A stretch of 64,000 nucleotides of DNA from Zygophlyctis sp. KS116 (taxonomy: Eukaryota; Chytridiomycota). Shown piece after piece: positions 22,365 through 33,918 of this stretch. Made by a program: the position numbers and the translations under genes. Every line of letters starts with the position of its first letter. Within the stretch, counting starts at the first letter, position 1. The notes under the pieces were generated by a model. That model worked only from the letters and a program-made list of their open reading frames with translations. It did no database searches and was not told the origin of the DNA. The stretch is taken from positions 22,490 to 86,489 of the forward strand of contig BAAFSQ010000011.1 of assembly GCA_054661495.1 (NCBI GenBank), in the 5' to 3' direction.

Positions 22365-22919
22365 ATGAATTTAAAAGTTGAGCTCATCAAGAAAGTGTCA
22401 GACGTCCGAGGCCTGCTTAGATCAACTGGACAGATGGCAGACGCAAGAATAACAAGAATTAAAGACGATAGAATGTATCTTAAAGTCAAGAATGTACTAG
22501 AATTTGAGGAATTTTCTAAATTTGGTACTGTGGAACTTGCTCCTGTACAATTAGGAAATCTATTATTTTCTGAAAAAGGATGTGTAAATCCTCTGGAAAA
22601 TACTTTACAGGATGATATACAATACCAAGAGTTTTTACAAGATCCAACAGGGATAATAGAGTCTGTTGAAGCTCCAATGAATACTCTTACTACTCCTCTA
22701 CTTGAAGCTCTCAGAGACAAGAAATCTCAAAAATCTAAAAAATCTAAAAAGGAATTGTATCAACCAGTAATAGCAAGTTCTCTAAAATCATTTAATGAGG
22801 CTCAATCAGACTCTTTATCAAAAGATTCAAGTCTAGGAAAAAGTAGCAAGAAATCTAAAAAATCTAAAAAATCAAGAAAAGTTAATTTTGTACAAAAAGC
22901 AAGTTTGGACAAGTCTTGA
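22365..22919 (+). CDS. UPF3: UPF3-like nonsense-mediated-decay factor (short)
   Basis: 184 residues, no intron. KVELIKKVSDVRGLL followed by ARITRIKDDRMYLKVKN and TVELAPVQ resembles the RNP-like Smg4/UPF3 domain (the family has A-x-VEFAPFQ). Then DDIQYQEFLQDP and MNTLTTPLLEALRDKK match the family's DDPEYRKFLE...TPLLxFLKxK segment that follows it. The tail is Lys/Ser-rich (KKSKKSKKSRK repeats), like basic UPF3 C-termini. The N-terminal RRLPP motif expected at the first strand is not obvious, so the domain is divergent or shortened. Its last 38 bases overlap the end of the dipeptidase gene on the other strand. Confidence 0.6.
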   Translation: MNLKVELIKKVSDVRGLLRSTGQMADARITRIKDDRMYLKVKNVLEFEEFSKFGTVELAPVQLGNLLFSEKGCVNPLENTLQDDIQYQEFLQDPTGIIESVEAPMNTLTTPLLEALRDKKSQKSKKSKKELYQPVIASSLKSFNEAQSDSLSKDSSLGKSSKKSKKSKKSRKVNFVQKASLDKS

Positions 22920-24041
22920 GGATTTTAATTCTGGATTCTAGAGGTTTTACAATTGTAGAAAAGGTTTCAATGGTTGTAAACACTCTCAAAAAGTTTTCTC
23001 CAATTAAACCAGAAATTTCAGAGTCTGACCAACCACGACTAATCATTTCAGAGACTAAATATGGGTATTTGGAGACATCTTCTAAACCTATAGGAACTGA
23101 ATTTATACCATCAAAATCTGATCCAAATCCTACATGTTTTCTACCTGCAATTTTTCCAATATGATCAATATGATTAGCTACATCTTGTAAAGTTGCTGTT
23201 GAAGAACATGTAATAAATTCTGGGTAAAAATTAACCATTACTATTCCATCTTTTAATTTTAACATTTTTAAAATTTCATCTGGAACATTTCTAGGATTAT
23301 TACATAGAGTATAAGAAGAAGAATGTGAAAAAATAACTGGAGTTTTAGAAATCTCCAAGACTTGTTTCATAACTTTATGTGACACATGTGAAATATCAAT
23401 CATCATTCCTAATCTATTCATTTCTAGAATTCCAGACCTTCCAGACTGAGAAAGACCACCATGGATTTCAGGTTTAGCACAAGAATCAGCCCATAATGTA
23501 TGACAGGTATGAGTTAAAGTCATATATCTAGCTCCCAAGTCATACATCATTCTCTATACTATAAACTTGAAATTCTTACTAAAACACCCACAGAGTCATC
23601 AATAGAATGTCCACCTTCTAGTCCAATCATTGAAGCAATTTTCCCTTTTTTAGTAATTTCATAAATATCTGCAGAGCTTTTAGCAAATTCTAAATCTGAA
23701 TTTAATGCAATCATTCGATGTATCAAGTCAATCTGATTGAGCGTGTCCGAAACTGCAGAATTCCAAACTTTATAATCTGAACATGGTACATAAGCAGACC
23801 ATATCTGAGCCTTTACACCTCCTTCCTTTAATCTATACAAGTCTGTATGAAAATTAGACCCAAGTCTACTTAAATTCAAATCATTAATTCTTCCATTATA
23901 TAAGTCTGAAATCTTTTCTGGTAAATCATTATGAGAGTCTATTAGAATATTATCTTTAATCAACTCTTGGGCCTTGTTTAAATGAATAGACTGGAGTGCT
24001 ATTGCTCCTCCCGTGAATAGAAATTGTAAAATTATTCTCAT
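22882..24041 (-). CDS. Membrane dipeptidase (M19, renal dipeptidase family)
   Basis: 377 residues, two exons split by the 26-nt intron 23554-23579. An N-terminal hydrophobic stretch (MRIILQFLFTGGAIALQS) looks like a signal peptide. Zinc-site elements: DSHNDLP (HxD), the bridging Glu in GLEGGHS, DISHVS and SHSSSY; also THTCHTLWADSC and GFGSDFDG. The enzyme family hydrolyses dipeptides and beta-lactams at the cell surface. No C-terminal hydrophobic GPI signal is evident, so it may be secreted. The 3' end overlaps the UPF3-like coding sequence by 38 bases in opposite orientation. Confidence 0.93.
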
Positions 24042-24109
24042 AATCTCAAAAGACGTAAATATCAGTATAATGATTGCAAAAAGAGAAAATTAAGGAAAAT
24101 CAAAGGATG

Positions 24110-24514
24110 CTACTTGCATGCCTTATCCCAAATGCCAAGATCAGCGCCAGTTCTTTGTAATTTCTTCTTAACATTCCTTGCCCGATCTTTTAAATTGACA
24201 TTTGTTCTGTTTGCCAATTCTTCTGAAAAATGAGCCTTGATTGCTTTCCAGTCATTCCCAAATATGATCATTCCTTTTTCTAGGGCATCGGTCTCTTCTT
24301 TAGTCCATGGCTTTTTGACACCGGGCGGTCTGCGACGGGGAAATGGTTTGTTTTGATAAGGAGATAATGGCTTTGTGGGATCTAGAACAATACTTCCAAA
24401 GAATGGGCTTGGATTGATAGAAGTGGCAGAAGATGTTTGAGAGGGTTCATAAGGAGAATCTAATTCATCAAATTCATCATATCGATTATCATCAGTCAAG
24501 ACTTTTTTCGACAT
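24110..24514 (-). CDS. Small telobox-type Myb/SANT DNA-binding protein
   Basis: 134 residues, no intron. The N-terminal half is disordered and acidic, Ser/Pro-rich. One C-terminal Myb repeat: KKPWTKEETDALEKGMIIFG, NDWKAIKAHF and VNLKDRARNVKKKLQR. The last corresponds to the telobox core VDLKDKxRN of TRF/Tbf1/Teb1-type telomere-repeat binders. A single repeat in a very short protein suggests dimer function or a minimal shelterin-like or Tbf1-like factor. Telomere binding is inference from the telobox. Confidence 0.75.
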   Translation of the reverse strand: MSKKVLTDDNRYDEFDELDSPYEPSQTSSATSINPSPFFGSIVLDPTKPLSPYQNKPFPRRRPPGVKKPWTKEETDALEKGMIIFGNDWKAIKAHFSEELANRTNVNLKDRARNVKKKLQRTGADLGIWDKACK

Positions 24515-24803
24515 TTTACAAGGCCTAGGTTTCAGGTTCAGGTAGCGGTTATCTTTGAAACTTGAGGGTAATTCTCCGTTTGAATGTCATTCTCCGTTGA
24601 CTCTCTGGTCTCGGACAATGTCTTTTCAAAGTTAAGGATACTTTTTAAAGACTCTATAGAATCTCTCCTGATTTCTAGAATTAATTTTATAATACTTGTT
24701 CTTGTCAAGTGGGCGTCGTATTCTAGGTTTCATGCATGTTTCAAATTCAAAAACTACCCCTGACACTAGGCGTGACACTAAAACTTGAATTTGTAGTGAA
24801 TTT

Positions 24804-25220
24804 ATGTTTTATTTTTGTGGATCTATCCGTGGAGGACTTTCAGACACTCAAATTTATCATGAATTAATTAAAACTATTAAAGAATATGGAACTTGTCTTA
24901 CTGAACATGTTGGAGATTTACAATATTTGGAAAATGAAAAAAGTTCAGATCAAGAAATTTGGATTAAAGATATGAGTATGTTAAAATCATCTAAATTGGT
25001 GATTGCAGAAGCTACTCTTCCTTCTCTTGGAGTAGGATATGAATTAGGAATCGCTGAATCTCTTAAAATACCTACGCTAGTCTTGTATAGAAATAATAGT
25101 AGGAGGTGTTCTGCAATGATTTCAGGAAATAGTTTTTTTATTTTAAAGTATTATGATACTGTACAAGAGGCTCAAACTATAATTAGAGAATTCATGACTG
25201 AATTTCACAAGAATCGTTAA
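24804..25220 (+). CDS. DNPH1: DNPH1-like 2'-deoxynucleoside 5'-phosphate N-hydrolase
   Basis: 138 residues, no intron, full length for the family. Motifs: YFCGSIRGG (3-11) for phosphate binding, LTEHVGD, and the catalytic segment VIAEATLPSLGVGYELGIAESL, in which the Glu of GYELG is the nucleophile. The enzyme cleaves dNMPs (hydroxymethyl-dUMP in human DNPH1) to base plus deoxyribose 5-phosphate, sanitising nucleotide pools. Next to unrelated genes, 120 bases before TPR. Confidence 0.9.
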   Translation: MFYFCGSIRGGLSDTQIYHELIKTIKEYGTCLTEHVGDLQYLENEKSSDQEIWIKDMSMLKSSKLVIAEATLPSLGVGYELGIAESLKIPTLVLYRNNSRRCSAMISGNSFFILKYYDTVQEAQTIIREFMTEFHKNR

Positions 25221-25340
25221 TAAATTCAAGAGTCTTGAGACGTTTAAAAGTACATGTATGTGTAATGCATCATAGGAATAGGAATGCAGAACTACAAAAT
25301 ACTAAAAACAGGCCAGAACGTAGGGCGTTAGATTTTTTAA

Positions 25341-28300
25341 ATGCAAAGTGATCAAGAGTTTGTGGATCAGGACTCTCTTGATGAGAATATGGATGGGCAA
25401 GAACCTGTTTTCACTGTACAAGAGCCGAGTGGAAATAAAGACACAGAAGCTCAAGAACAACTGTTGGAGTTGGAAGACATGGAGCCAAGTTTTGATGAAA
25501 TTCTGGATATTGAAGAAGAGGAAGAATTAGATTCTGAACAAGACGGTCAGGAAGACCAGAATGAACAGACGGGACTAGAGGAGGACCAAGACGATGAACA
25601 CGAGGAGGAAGACCAGCTGGATTTTGAAGATGAACAAGTGCAAAGTCAAGAATATGAAAATCCTTCTCTAGTGGAACAGCTGGAACAAGTTAAAAACTCT
25701 CTCGAGTTGAAGAGAATTCTTCAATTTTTGGGGATTTCAGAACTAAAAGACTTGAATCTCGAGGAATTTATTCAGAAATTACAGGAATTTATATTCTCTC
25801 AAGATGAAGAATCTCAATTAAATCTAAAATCACAACTAGAAACTTTAAAGGCAAAAAATAGAGTTTTAGAAGTGGATTTAGAAGATAAGGGGAATAGGAT
25901 AGAGCGTCTAAATTATGAATCTAACAAGGAAATTTCTAAATTAAAAAAAGATCTAAAGGAATTTTCAGACAAGAATAATGAATTAAATCAGTTAATATCA
26001 GTGGAAATTTCTAAAAATAAACAAAAAGATTTGGAATTAAGGTCTACAAGGGATACAATGAATTCTCAAGTAGAAATAATATCAAAATTGGAAGGAGAAA
26101 AAAGAGAATTATTTGCTTTAAATGTAAAGAAACAAGAAGAGTTGGAAGTTTTAAAGGAAAATTTAGATAATTTCTCTGGACAAATTAATTCTCTAAGGCA
26201 GGAATTAAGTATGGCTTCACATGAATTAACAGATGTGCAAAGTTCAGATGCGAAAATGAGATCAGAATTAAGTATGTGTGAACAACAAATTGGACAATTA
26301 AAAAGGAATAATGAATGGCTTAATCAGGAATTACAGAAAACTACACAAGAATTTAATGATTATAGGAGATCAAGGGTACTTTATTTTATCGCTAAGTTGC
26401 AAGGGTGAACAAATTTCACAGCTACAGAGTTTATTTGAGTCTTGTAGTCAAGAAAGAAGTAGTCTTGAAATTAAATCAGTTTCTCTAGAAAAGAAAAATA
26501 ATGAATTGGATGAAAAGGTTCAGAATTTATTAGAAAAAGTAAAATATGTAAAGCTTTTCAAGTTATTAAGCATTAGACTGAAGATTTAATGCATCTTGGT
26601 GAAAAACAATTTAGATCAGAGATGTTGTCTCAAAAAAAGCTCACAGAACTATATGAAGATAAAATGGCGCAGAATGAAGAACGTGTTTTAGAATTTCAAA
26701 ATCTTATCAAAGATTTGGAGGGGAAAGTTGAGGCTTTTGCGGTTGAGAGGTCTCGAATTCTCTCTCAAAATGAAGAAAATTTAAAATATTTGCAAGAACA
26801 AATCTCAACTAAAAATTCTGAAATCGAAAAACTCCGAGGGGAATTGGAAAATATTAATCAAACTCTTCCTGAGAGTCAACAAAATGCTCAAAATGGGGTA
26901 AGTTTTATATATTAATTCTTAGCTTGGACTTTTGAGTCCGAGTGCAGCCGCCGTATCTAGGCTGGAAAAATCCGGGAAAACGTTTACTGAAATTGTATTT
27001 AATTTGAACTAATCCTTTAGTATTATGATTACACATCTTTACAAGAGCAATATGCCAAAGAAAAAAGAGAATCTGCTCGTGCTAAACAAATGCTAGAATC
27101 AATAATGAGTGAATTAGCTGAACGGGCCCCAGTGTATGAATCTTTTAGAGTAGATTTGGAAAATCTGCGTTTAGAAAATGAAGGAATGTTGCGGGATTTG
27201 ACCAACGCTCAGAATAAACGGGATCAGTTGGATCAACAAGCTTCAGATCTGAAAGTAAAAGTTTCTAAATTAGAGAATGAAAATAGAGTGATAGCACAAG
27301 GTATTAATTGAAACTTCTCAATAATAGAGAATCGGGATTTGGGACGTCAAGTACAAGGCCTTTTACGACAAATTGAAACTGTTGGAACCGATTTCGCTGG
27401 AATAAGAACTTTAGAGGCGTCTTCTCTTCAGAGAATTGTAGATAGGAACGATGAAGGAGTCTCGCTTGATGTTTTAGGATCTGATTCTGATGCTCTTATT
27501 AGTGAGAAATTGGTCGTGTTTAGAAATATTGAGGAGTTGCAGAATCAAAACCAAACTCTTCGCCGCACAGTTCGAAATCTGTCTAAAAAAATGGAAGAAT
27601 TTGAAAATGAACAAAGTCGTCAAAGGGACGAACAAATTTCAAAGGAGATGGATGATGCCAGCAAGGCGATCGAAGCTTTACAAGAACAATTACGTGTTCA
27701 ATCTCTTAAACTGGATACTTTTGTCAGGGAGAGAGATCAATGGAAAAAAATTGCTGAAGGAAGACTGCCTTCCAGCTCACCTTTCAAGGATAACGGCAGT
27801 AGAGCACCGTCCCCGGGGTCTGAAGTAAGAAAAGGCGCCGAGATTGAAAATATGTACAAAGAAATTCAGGTAAATTTTCTTGATTAATCCCTCGATAGAA
27901 TGAGTATGCTATTTATCGTAAAGAATGTGACACAAATATAAAGATGCTGAAAGAAACGATCGACTCTTTAAATCAAGAAAAGCTTGAATTATCTATTCAA
28001 TCAGCCCGATTAATGACTCAAAGTAATTACCAACAAGAGAGATATGACTTGCTGGTTGCAAATACTGAAGGACAGTCTAAGGAGCTGTCACTGCTCCGAG
28101 ACAAATTAAGTACTTCTGCATCCACGTTGACTAGACAAGAATCAAAGATTCAGGAGCTGACTGTCAATTTAAGCGAATCTCGGCAAACGCTTGAGATCAT
28201 AAAAAATGAAAATCAGCAAATGAAAATTGATCGTGAAGTTTGGAAGGCTACGGAAGCACGGACAATAAAAGAGCGGCAAGATCTAGTTCGGGAACGAAAC

Positions 28301-31300
28301 TCCACCATTGATCGTCTTCGAGAAGTCCAGCATCAATTTGATGATAAAGATCGCCTCGCTACTGCTGAACGTAAGCGTATAGAAGGCCAGTTGGAATTAG
28401 CTCAAAAGGAAATGCAATCTACTCGAAAACAATTAAATGATATAATGGATGAACATAGATCTATGTCCGCACGCCATGATATTGAATCGAAGGAGGCCCA
28501 ATCTAGGATTGAAACATTGTCTACCTCCCTTGAAAAAGCCAGAGGAGAGTTAAGCCTATCTCAGAATAAAGAATCTAATCTCAATGAACGTTTGCATGAA
28601 GTCAATGCTAGACTTAAAGCCGCTGAAGAGAAGTTGTCGATATATGAGGGAAGAGCCCGGTTAATCTCTCAGTCTACTGAATCTAACCCAGAAGATCGTG
28701 TTAAAACTCTAGAAATCAAGCTGAATCAAGCCAAATATGAAATAACTACACTTTCAGAGGAGCTTAAGATGGAAAAGGAACACTGTATAGCTTTTAAAGA
28801 TATTGCTCAAGCAAGCGAAGAACGGTTGTCAGAAGTAAATAGCACATATGATCTGTATAAAGCCGAAACAGAAAGGGAGCTTGACCATGCGAAGCAAATG
28901 ATTTCCGCATTGGAAATGGAAAAAGAAGAAATCAAAGAACGCCTTAATAGCACTATTCAAGAATTGACATCTTCCCAAGAAAAATTAGACGAGCAACAAG
29001 CACAATATTCTCAAAAAATTAAGGATCTGGAACATAATTTAGAAGGTGCTAAACTTAGCGAATCTTCTGCCCTAGGTCAATTTGAAACTTTGAGAGCTGA
29101 CATCCAGCTTCATTCTAAGATTGCTCGAGATGCTCAAGAAAATTATGAAAGAGAAGTTATGGCTCATTCTGTTTCACTTAAATCACTTACTTCAGCAAAA
29201 GAGGAATTAACATCTCTGAAAAATCAACTAGCAGAATCTGAGCAAAAGCTTTTCGTTTCAGAAAGGTCTTGGAATTCCTCTAAAGCGTCTTGGGAATTAT
29301 TGAAAGCAGAATATGAAAATCAACTTCAAGAGCTCAAGACGCGCTGTAATGACTTAACTGTTCAAAATACTTTATTACATTCACAATTTGAACAAATTCA
29401 ATCAGCCCAAAGAAAAATTTCTCATAAGGCAGTGTCCGATATTATGGATGCATCATCTGTCGATAATTCACAAGAAGAATTGCGCGAAGTTATTCGATTT
29501 TTGAGAAGAGAAAAGGATATACTGCAAACTAAGCTGGAGCTATCTCTTCAAGAAGGCGAGCGTTCCACAGTACAATTGGAGCATCTGCAAAAGTCATTAG
29601 ATGAAACTAGGGCAACACTGGATGAAGTAAATGATTTGATATATAATATTATAGGAGCGATCGAGAAAATCCGATCATCTTATTGCAGAAAGAAAACACA
29701 AGGAACTTTTAGATAAAATAGAACAGGCTAATCTGTTAAGAGAGTCTAATATTACACTGCGTGATCAATTAGAGGCAAGCAAAAACAAGCAGATTGACTT
29801 GGAGATACAACTTCGTAACTCAAAAGAGGAATTGATCCCACTAAAAGGTAATTTGATAAAAAAAAATATTTTAGTTAGCCTATCAAAGTTTGAAGCAGAT
29901 CTGAATGTTCGTAATGATGAGATAGAAGCTTTGCATCAAGATAATGCGAGATGGAAATTGCGGACACAGCAAATCTTGGAGAAATACGAGGTAAGCAATT
30001 ACTTATCTAACTTTCAGCGTATTGATCCTGTCGAACATGCCAGGCTTCAGAGTGAGAATGAGGCCCTGAGAACAGAAATAAATGAATTGAAAAAAAACTC
30101 AGATGGGATGATGTTGAAGTTGAAGGAGGTTGAAGAAAAGGCTAAAAAAATTGAAAATATATCTATGAATTATAAAAGCTCATTATCAGACAAGTCTATC
30201 GAAATTTTGGAAAAAGAAGGGGTCATTAACAAATTAAACGAGGAAATTAAAGTGTTGAAGAGCGGATCAAAGGTTGAAGAATTGGTTCGTTATGTTTTTT
30301 CTTAACTTTAAAGGCTCGTGCGACTCAAGAAATTGACAAGTTGAAAGCTGATAGACAAAGTCTAGTTCAGCGCTCAAATGAGAACACAACTAAAGCTCGC
30401 CAAAAGAATGTAGATTTGCTGAATAAAAATAAGGAGCTTGAGAAACAAATAGTTGATCTGCAGGTATTTTTTCAGGAATTGAATTATGTAGAATAAGATC
30501 AAAAGTTTCCCATCTTCTGCCGAAACTGCTGAAAAGCAACAGAAGGAAATGAATGAGTTAAGTAAGAACATTCGCGCAGAAATGGATCAATCATGGCAGC
30601 ACAAACTTTCGAGTTCTCAAAGGCAGACAGAAGGTTACAAAAAGATGGCATTAGAATTGGAATCTAAACAGCTTCAATTAACTGAGGATCTCTTGAATCT
30701 GCGTAAGAAATATCAAGAGCTTTATGTATCTCAAATGTCGGAGAAGGTTGAGCCTACTACCCTTGATCAGCAGCCATCTGTGTCGGGAAAGCGGCCTCGA
30801 AATTCTAAAACAGTTGAAACTGGTGACGATGATTCAACTGCTAAATTAGAAAATTCAGGTGAATCAGGACCTCCATCTACAAAAAGACTAAGAATTGAAG
30901 CCGACCCTTTTATTCCTAATATAAATCCTCCTGAACCATTGCAGATTCCTCCAATTGAACCAACAGAAGTTGACGATTCTAATAATCTGATTCAAGACGA
31001 TACAATGGAACTCGTTGCAAAAGATCTAGAGGAAGTGGCCGAGGAAGAAAGTTATTTGGAACTGATTGAAGAAAATGAAGATGATGCAGAGCCATATGAA
31101 GGAGAGATGGAGAATCAGACATTTATAGATGATGCCTTATATGCACCGGACGTGCAAGCTGATGAGGAAAATGAAGCACTATTACAATTCTCTGGTAATA
31201 CACCAATGAATAATTTCTAGATGATGAAATACAAGAAAACGAGCAACAAAGAGTAGAAGAGGACCGGTAATATTTTATTGGATTAACTATTCAGAAATGC

Positions 31301-32184
31301 TAGCCTATATTTCGTTGCGGATCAAGTTGCCAATGATGAAGTGTATTTTTAATTGAATTTTTATCATATAGCCTTCTTGAACTTGATGACGATGAAGAAG
31401 AAGTTGCAGATGAAAAGATTGAAGACAAGAGGCTAGAATCTGAAACTGGAATAGAAACTACAAATGTCGATATAGTCAAGGAGCAGGAAGAGGAGTTTGA
31501 AGAAAATCCTCAAGTTGAAGAAGTCCTGGATGAGACTCAGGGCTCAGCTGAAGCTGTTCCCGCCGAGCCTCTAACTATAGTTACAGTTATTTCAAAGGGT
31601 GAACCCTCCAAGCGATCAATATCTCCAATTCGTCCTCCTGCTGTTCCTCCTGCTGTTGTTTGTGCTGTTCCTCCTGCTGTTGCTCCTGGTGCTACACCTG
31701 ATGTTCTTCCTACTGTTGCGCCCGGTGCTGCACCTGATGTCTCTCCTACATCCAATGATACTATTATCAAGCCCATTTCACCAATATTACCACCAGCAAC
31801 TATAATATCTCCCATAGGTGCCCCATCTGGATCTAAAGTAATTATACAGCGAGACGCAATACCTGAACAAACTCTTGCTCCTCCTGCAAAACCAGTTGAA
31901 ATGACTATGCAAGCTCGAGCTGATTTACTTCGTCAAAAGCTCCTTCAAGAAAAGGCAGTTAAAGGCGCTTCTGGAGAAAAAAGTAAGCCTCGTATTACTC
32001 GAAGTAATTTAAATTTTCAAAATAATTTTTAGATCCATCTGGAGCTATAATTGCTAATATTAACAGACTTGTCTCATCTACTCCTACGACCACCATCCCA
32101 ACTGATGGCACGAGGGGCGGCCGAGGGGGAAGGAAGCCTGGAAGAGGCGGACAACGAGGACGTGGCCAGAGGGGAGCACATTAA
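25341..32184 (+). CDS. TPR: Nuclear-basket nucleoporin TPR/Mlp1
   Basis: 2,142 residues in 16 exons. Introns: 26376-26403, 26548-26576, 26898-26922, 26995-27020, 27301-27327, 27870-27898, 29627-29654, 29848-29874, 29991-30017, 30285-30313, 30464-30491, 31195-31220, 31267-31294, 31343-31371, 32004-32032. A strongly acidic N-terminus (1-115) is unusual for the family. The diagnostic block LGLLSPSAAAVSRLEKSGKT (about 500-520) matches the GLLSPTAAAVSKL segment of animal TPR. The TPR/MLP1 domain covers about 800-1370, with LRRTVRNLSKKMEEF and VRERDQWKK just before it. RWKLRTQQILEKYERIDPVEHARL is also conserved. After about 1,700 residues of coiled coil come a Pro/Ala repeat tail (PPAVxxAVPPAVAPGATPDV) and a C-terminal RGG tail. 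Role: nuclear pore basket, mRNA export quality control, spindle checkpoint. Confidence 0.93.
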
Positions 32185-32309
32185 GATTTGACTTTTAAAG
32201 GAGTTGATTATCGTTGAAGATCAGCTCTAAATTCTAAAAATATAAGGATCAATAATAATTTACAATCTAAGATATCAGTTATAAGTAGGTGTGAGGGCAA
32301 AAGAATTTC

Positions 32310-33869
32310 ATGCTCGTACCATTAACTCCTCTAGAAAACCGCATTATCAAGCTGTTGCTCAATTGTATTCATGATAAGCAGCTTCCAGCAACACTTCGAA
32401 TTGCTGGAGGATGGGTAAGAGATAAGTTGCTTCGGATTGAGAGCCATGATCTTGATATTGTTGTTGATAAAATGAATGGACTGGACTTTGCATCAGTGCT
32501 AACAGATTACAGCAAATCTAAAAAACTTGAAATTGGTTCTATTGGAAGGATAAAACCAAATCCAGACAAATCAAAGCATTTGGAAACGGCAACACTCACA
32601 CTCTTTGGGACGGATGTTGATTTTGTGGGACTGAGGCATGAGATTGAATATACTCCAGAATCTAGAAATCCGGCAGTAGTTATTGGTACTCCAGAGCAAG
32701 ATGCATTCAGAAGAGATATAACGATAAACTCTTTATTTTATAATATTCATTCGCAGGAAATTGAAGACTTTACGGGAAAGGTAGTAATCTGAAACTTAAA
32801 ATAACAGGGACTCAAAGATCTTGAATCAGGGATCATTAGAACACCGATGCCTGCATTCAAGACATTTAGTGATGATCCGCTAAGAATTTTAAGAGTTATT
32901 AGATTTGCTACAAGATTCAATTTCAAGTTGGATGAGGAAATAAGAGATGCCGTAAAGTTTTCTGAAATTAAAGATGCATTTAGCAAAAAAATTACAAAAG
33001 AAAGGATTGGAGTTGAATTAGAGAAAATGTTGACTGGTGCAGATCCTGTTGGAGCTATACGTATACTAGTAGAATTTGGATATTATGATGCTGTTTTTGA
33101 ATACCCTTCTGATTATAAAGAAACTAAATTTCAAGATCCAAAGTCTGTTTTACAGTTGACTTCAATTATAAATTCAATATTGCATAAAAGCAAAATTCTT
33201 TTGGAATGGCCAATTGAAAAACTTGGAATACAATTCCCATTAGACAAAGAATTAGAAAAAAGATTATATCTGGCATGTTGTATTTCTCCATTTCTTGGCA
33301 TGACTACACAAACTAGTAAATCTAAAAACATTTTATTAGGAAAATGGATGATTCTAAATTCTATTAAACTTGGTAATTATGATGCAGATCAAAGTTCTAC
33401 AATGGTTGAAATGTCTGATTTAATACAGAAATGGGTCAATAGGGAAATTGAATACACTCCTGAATATAGAAGAGATCTTGGACTATTTATTAGAAATCTT
33501 GGTAATATTAAAAGCTTGGGAGATCATTGGCCTTTTGGAATATTTTTTGCAATGATTTTAGAGATTAAACAGGCTAGTAGTGGAATATATTTTCAAGAGA
33601 TTGATTTTCAAGACTCTAAAATTTCAGAAATATCTTCAAAATACAAGAATTTTATGGATGGTATAGTCAAATTATCTCTTGAAAGAATTCATTTAGAAAA
33701 ACATTTATTGGATGGAAAAGTTGTTTTAAAGGCTCTAAATTTACGACCAGGACCATCAATTGGAGAAAATTTAGATAAAGTTATGGCCTGGCAGCTGGAG
33801 AATCCAGATGGTAAACCCAATGATTGTTTAGAATGGCTCGTCTCTTCAAGTCAGACAGTGAACAAGTAA
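32310..33869 (+). CDS. CCA1: CCA-adding tRNA nucleotidyltransferase
   Basis: 510 residues; one 27-nt intron at 32781-32807. Class II signature: ATLRIAGGWVRDKLL (GG motif), then SHDLDIVVD (catalytic DxD), EQDAFRRDITINSLFYN and the ATP/CTP-selecting region SDDPLRILRVIRFATRF. The C-terminal helical body matches eukaryotic Cca1/TRNT1. It adds CCA to nuclear and mitochondrial tRNAs. The start Met is the first in frame, with no obvious mitochondrial presequence, so dual targeting cannot be confirmed. Confidence 0.95.
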
Positions 33870-33918
33870 ATTGATTTCTGGCTTTAATAAAGCGTGATTT
33901 TTTGTTTGTTTACGTAAA

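Noticed and set aside
31537-31815. Gly/Thr-rich minus-strand ORF and Leu/Phe-rich plus ORF in another frame
   Set aside because: Alternative frames of the Pro/Ala/Val repeat near the TPR C-terminus.
31981-32032. A 50-nt intron at the TPR C-terminus
   Set aside because: The inner 29-nt choice (32004-32032) also keeps the frame and fits the size of every other intron.
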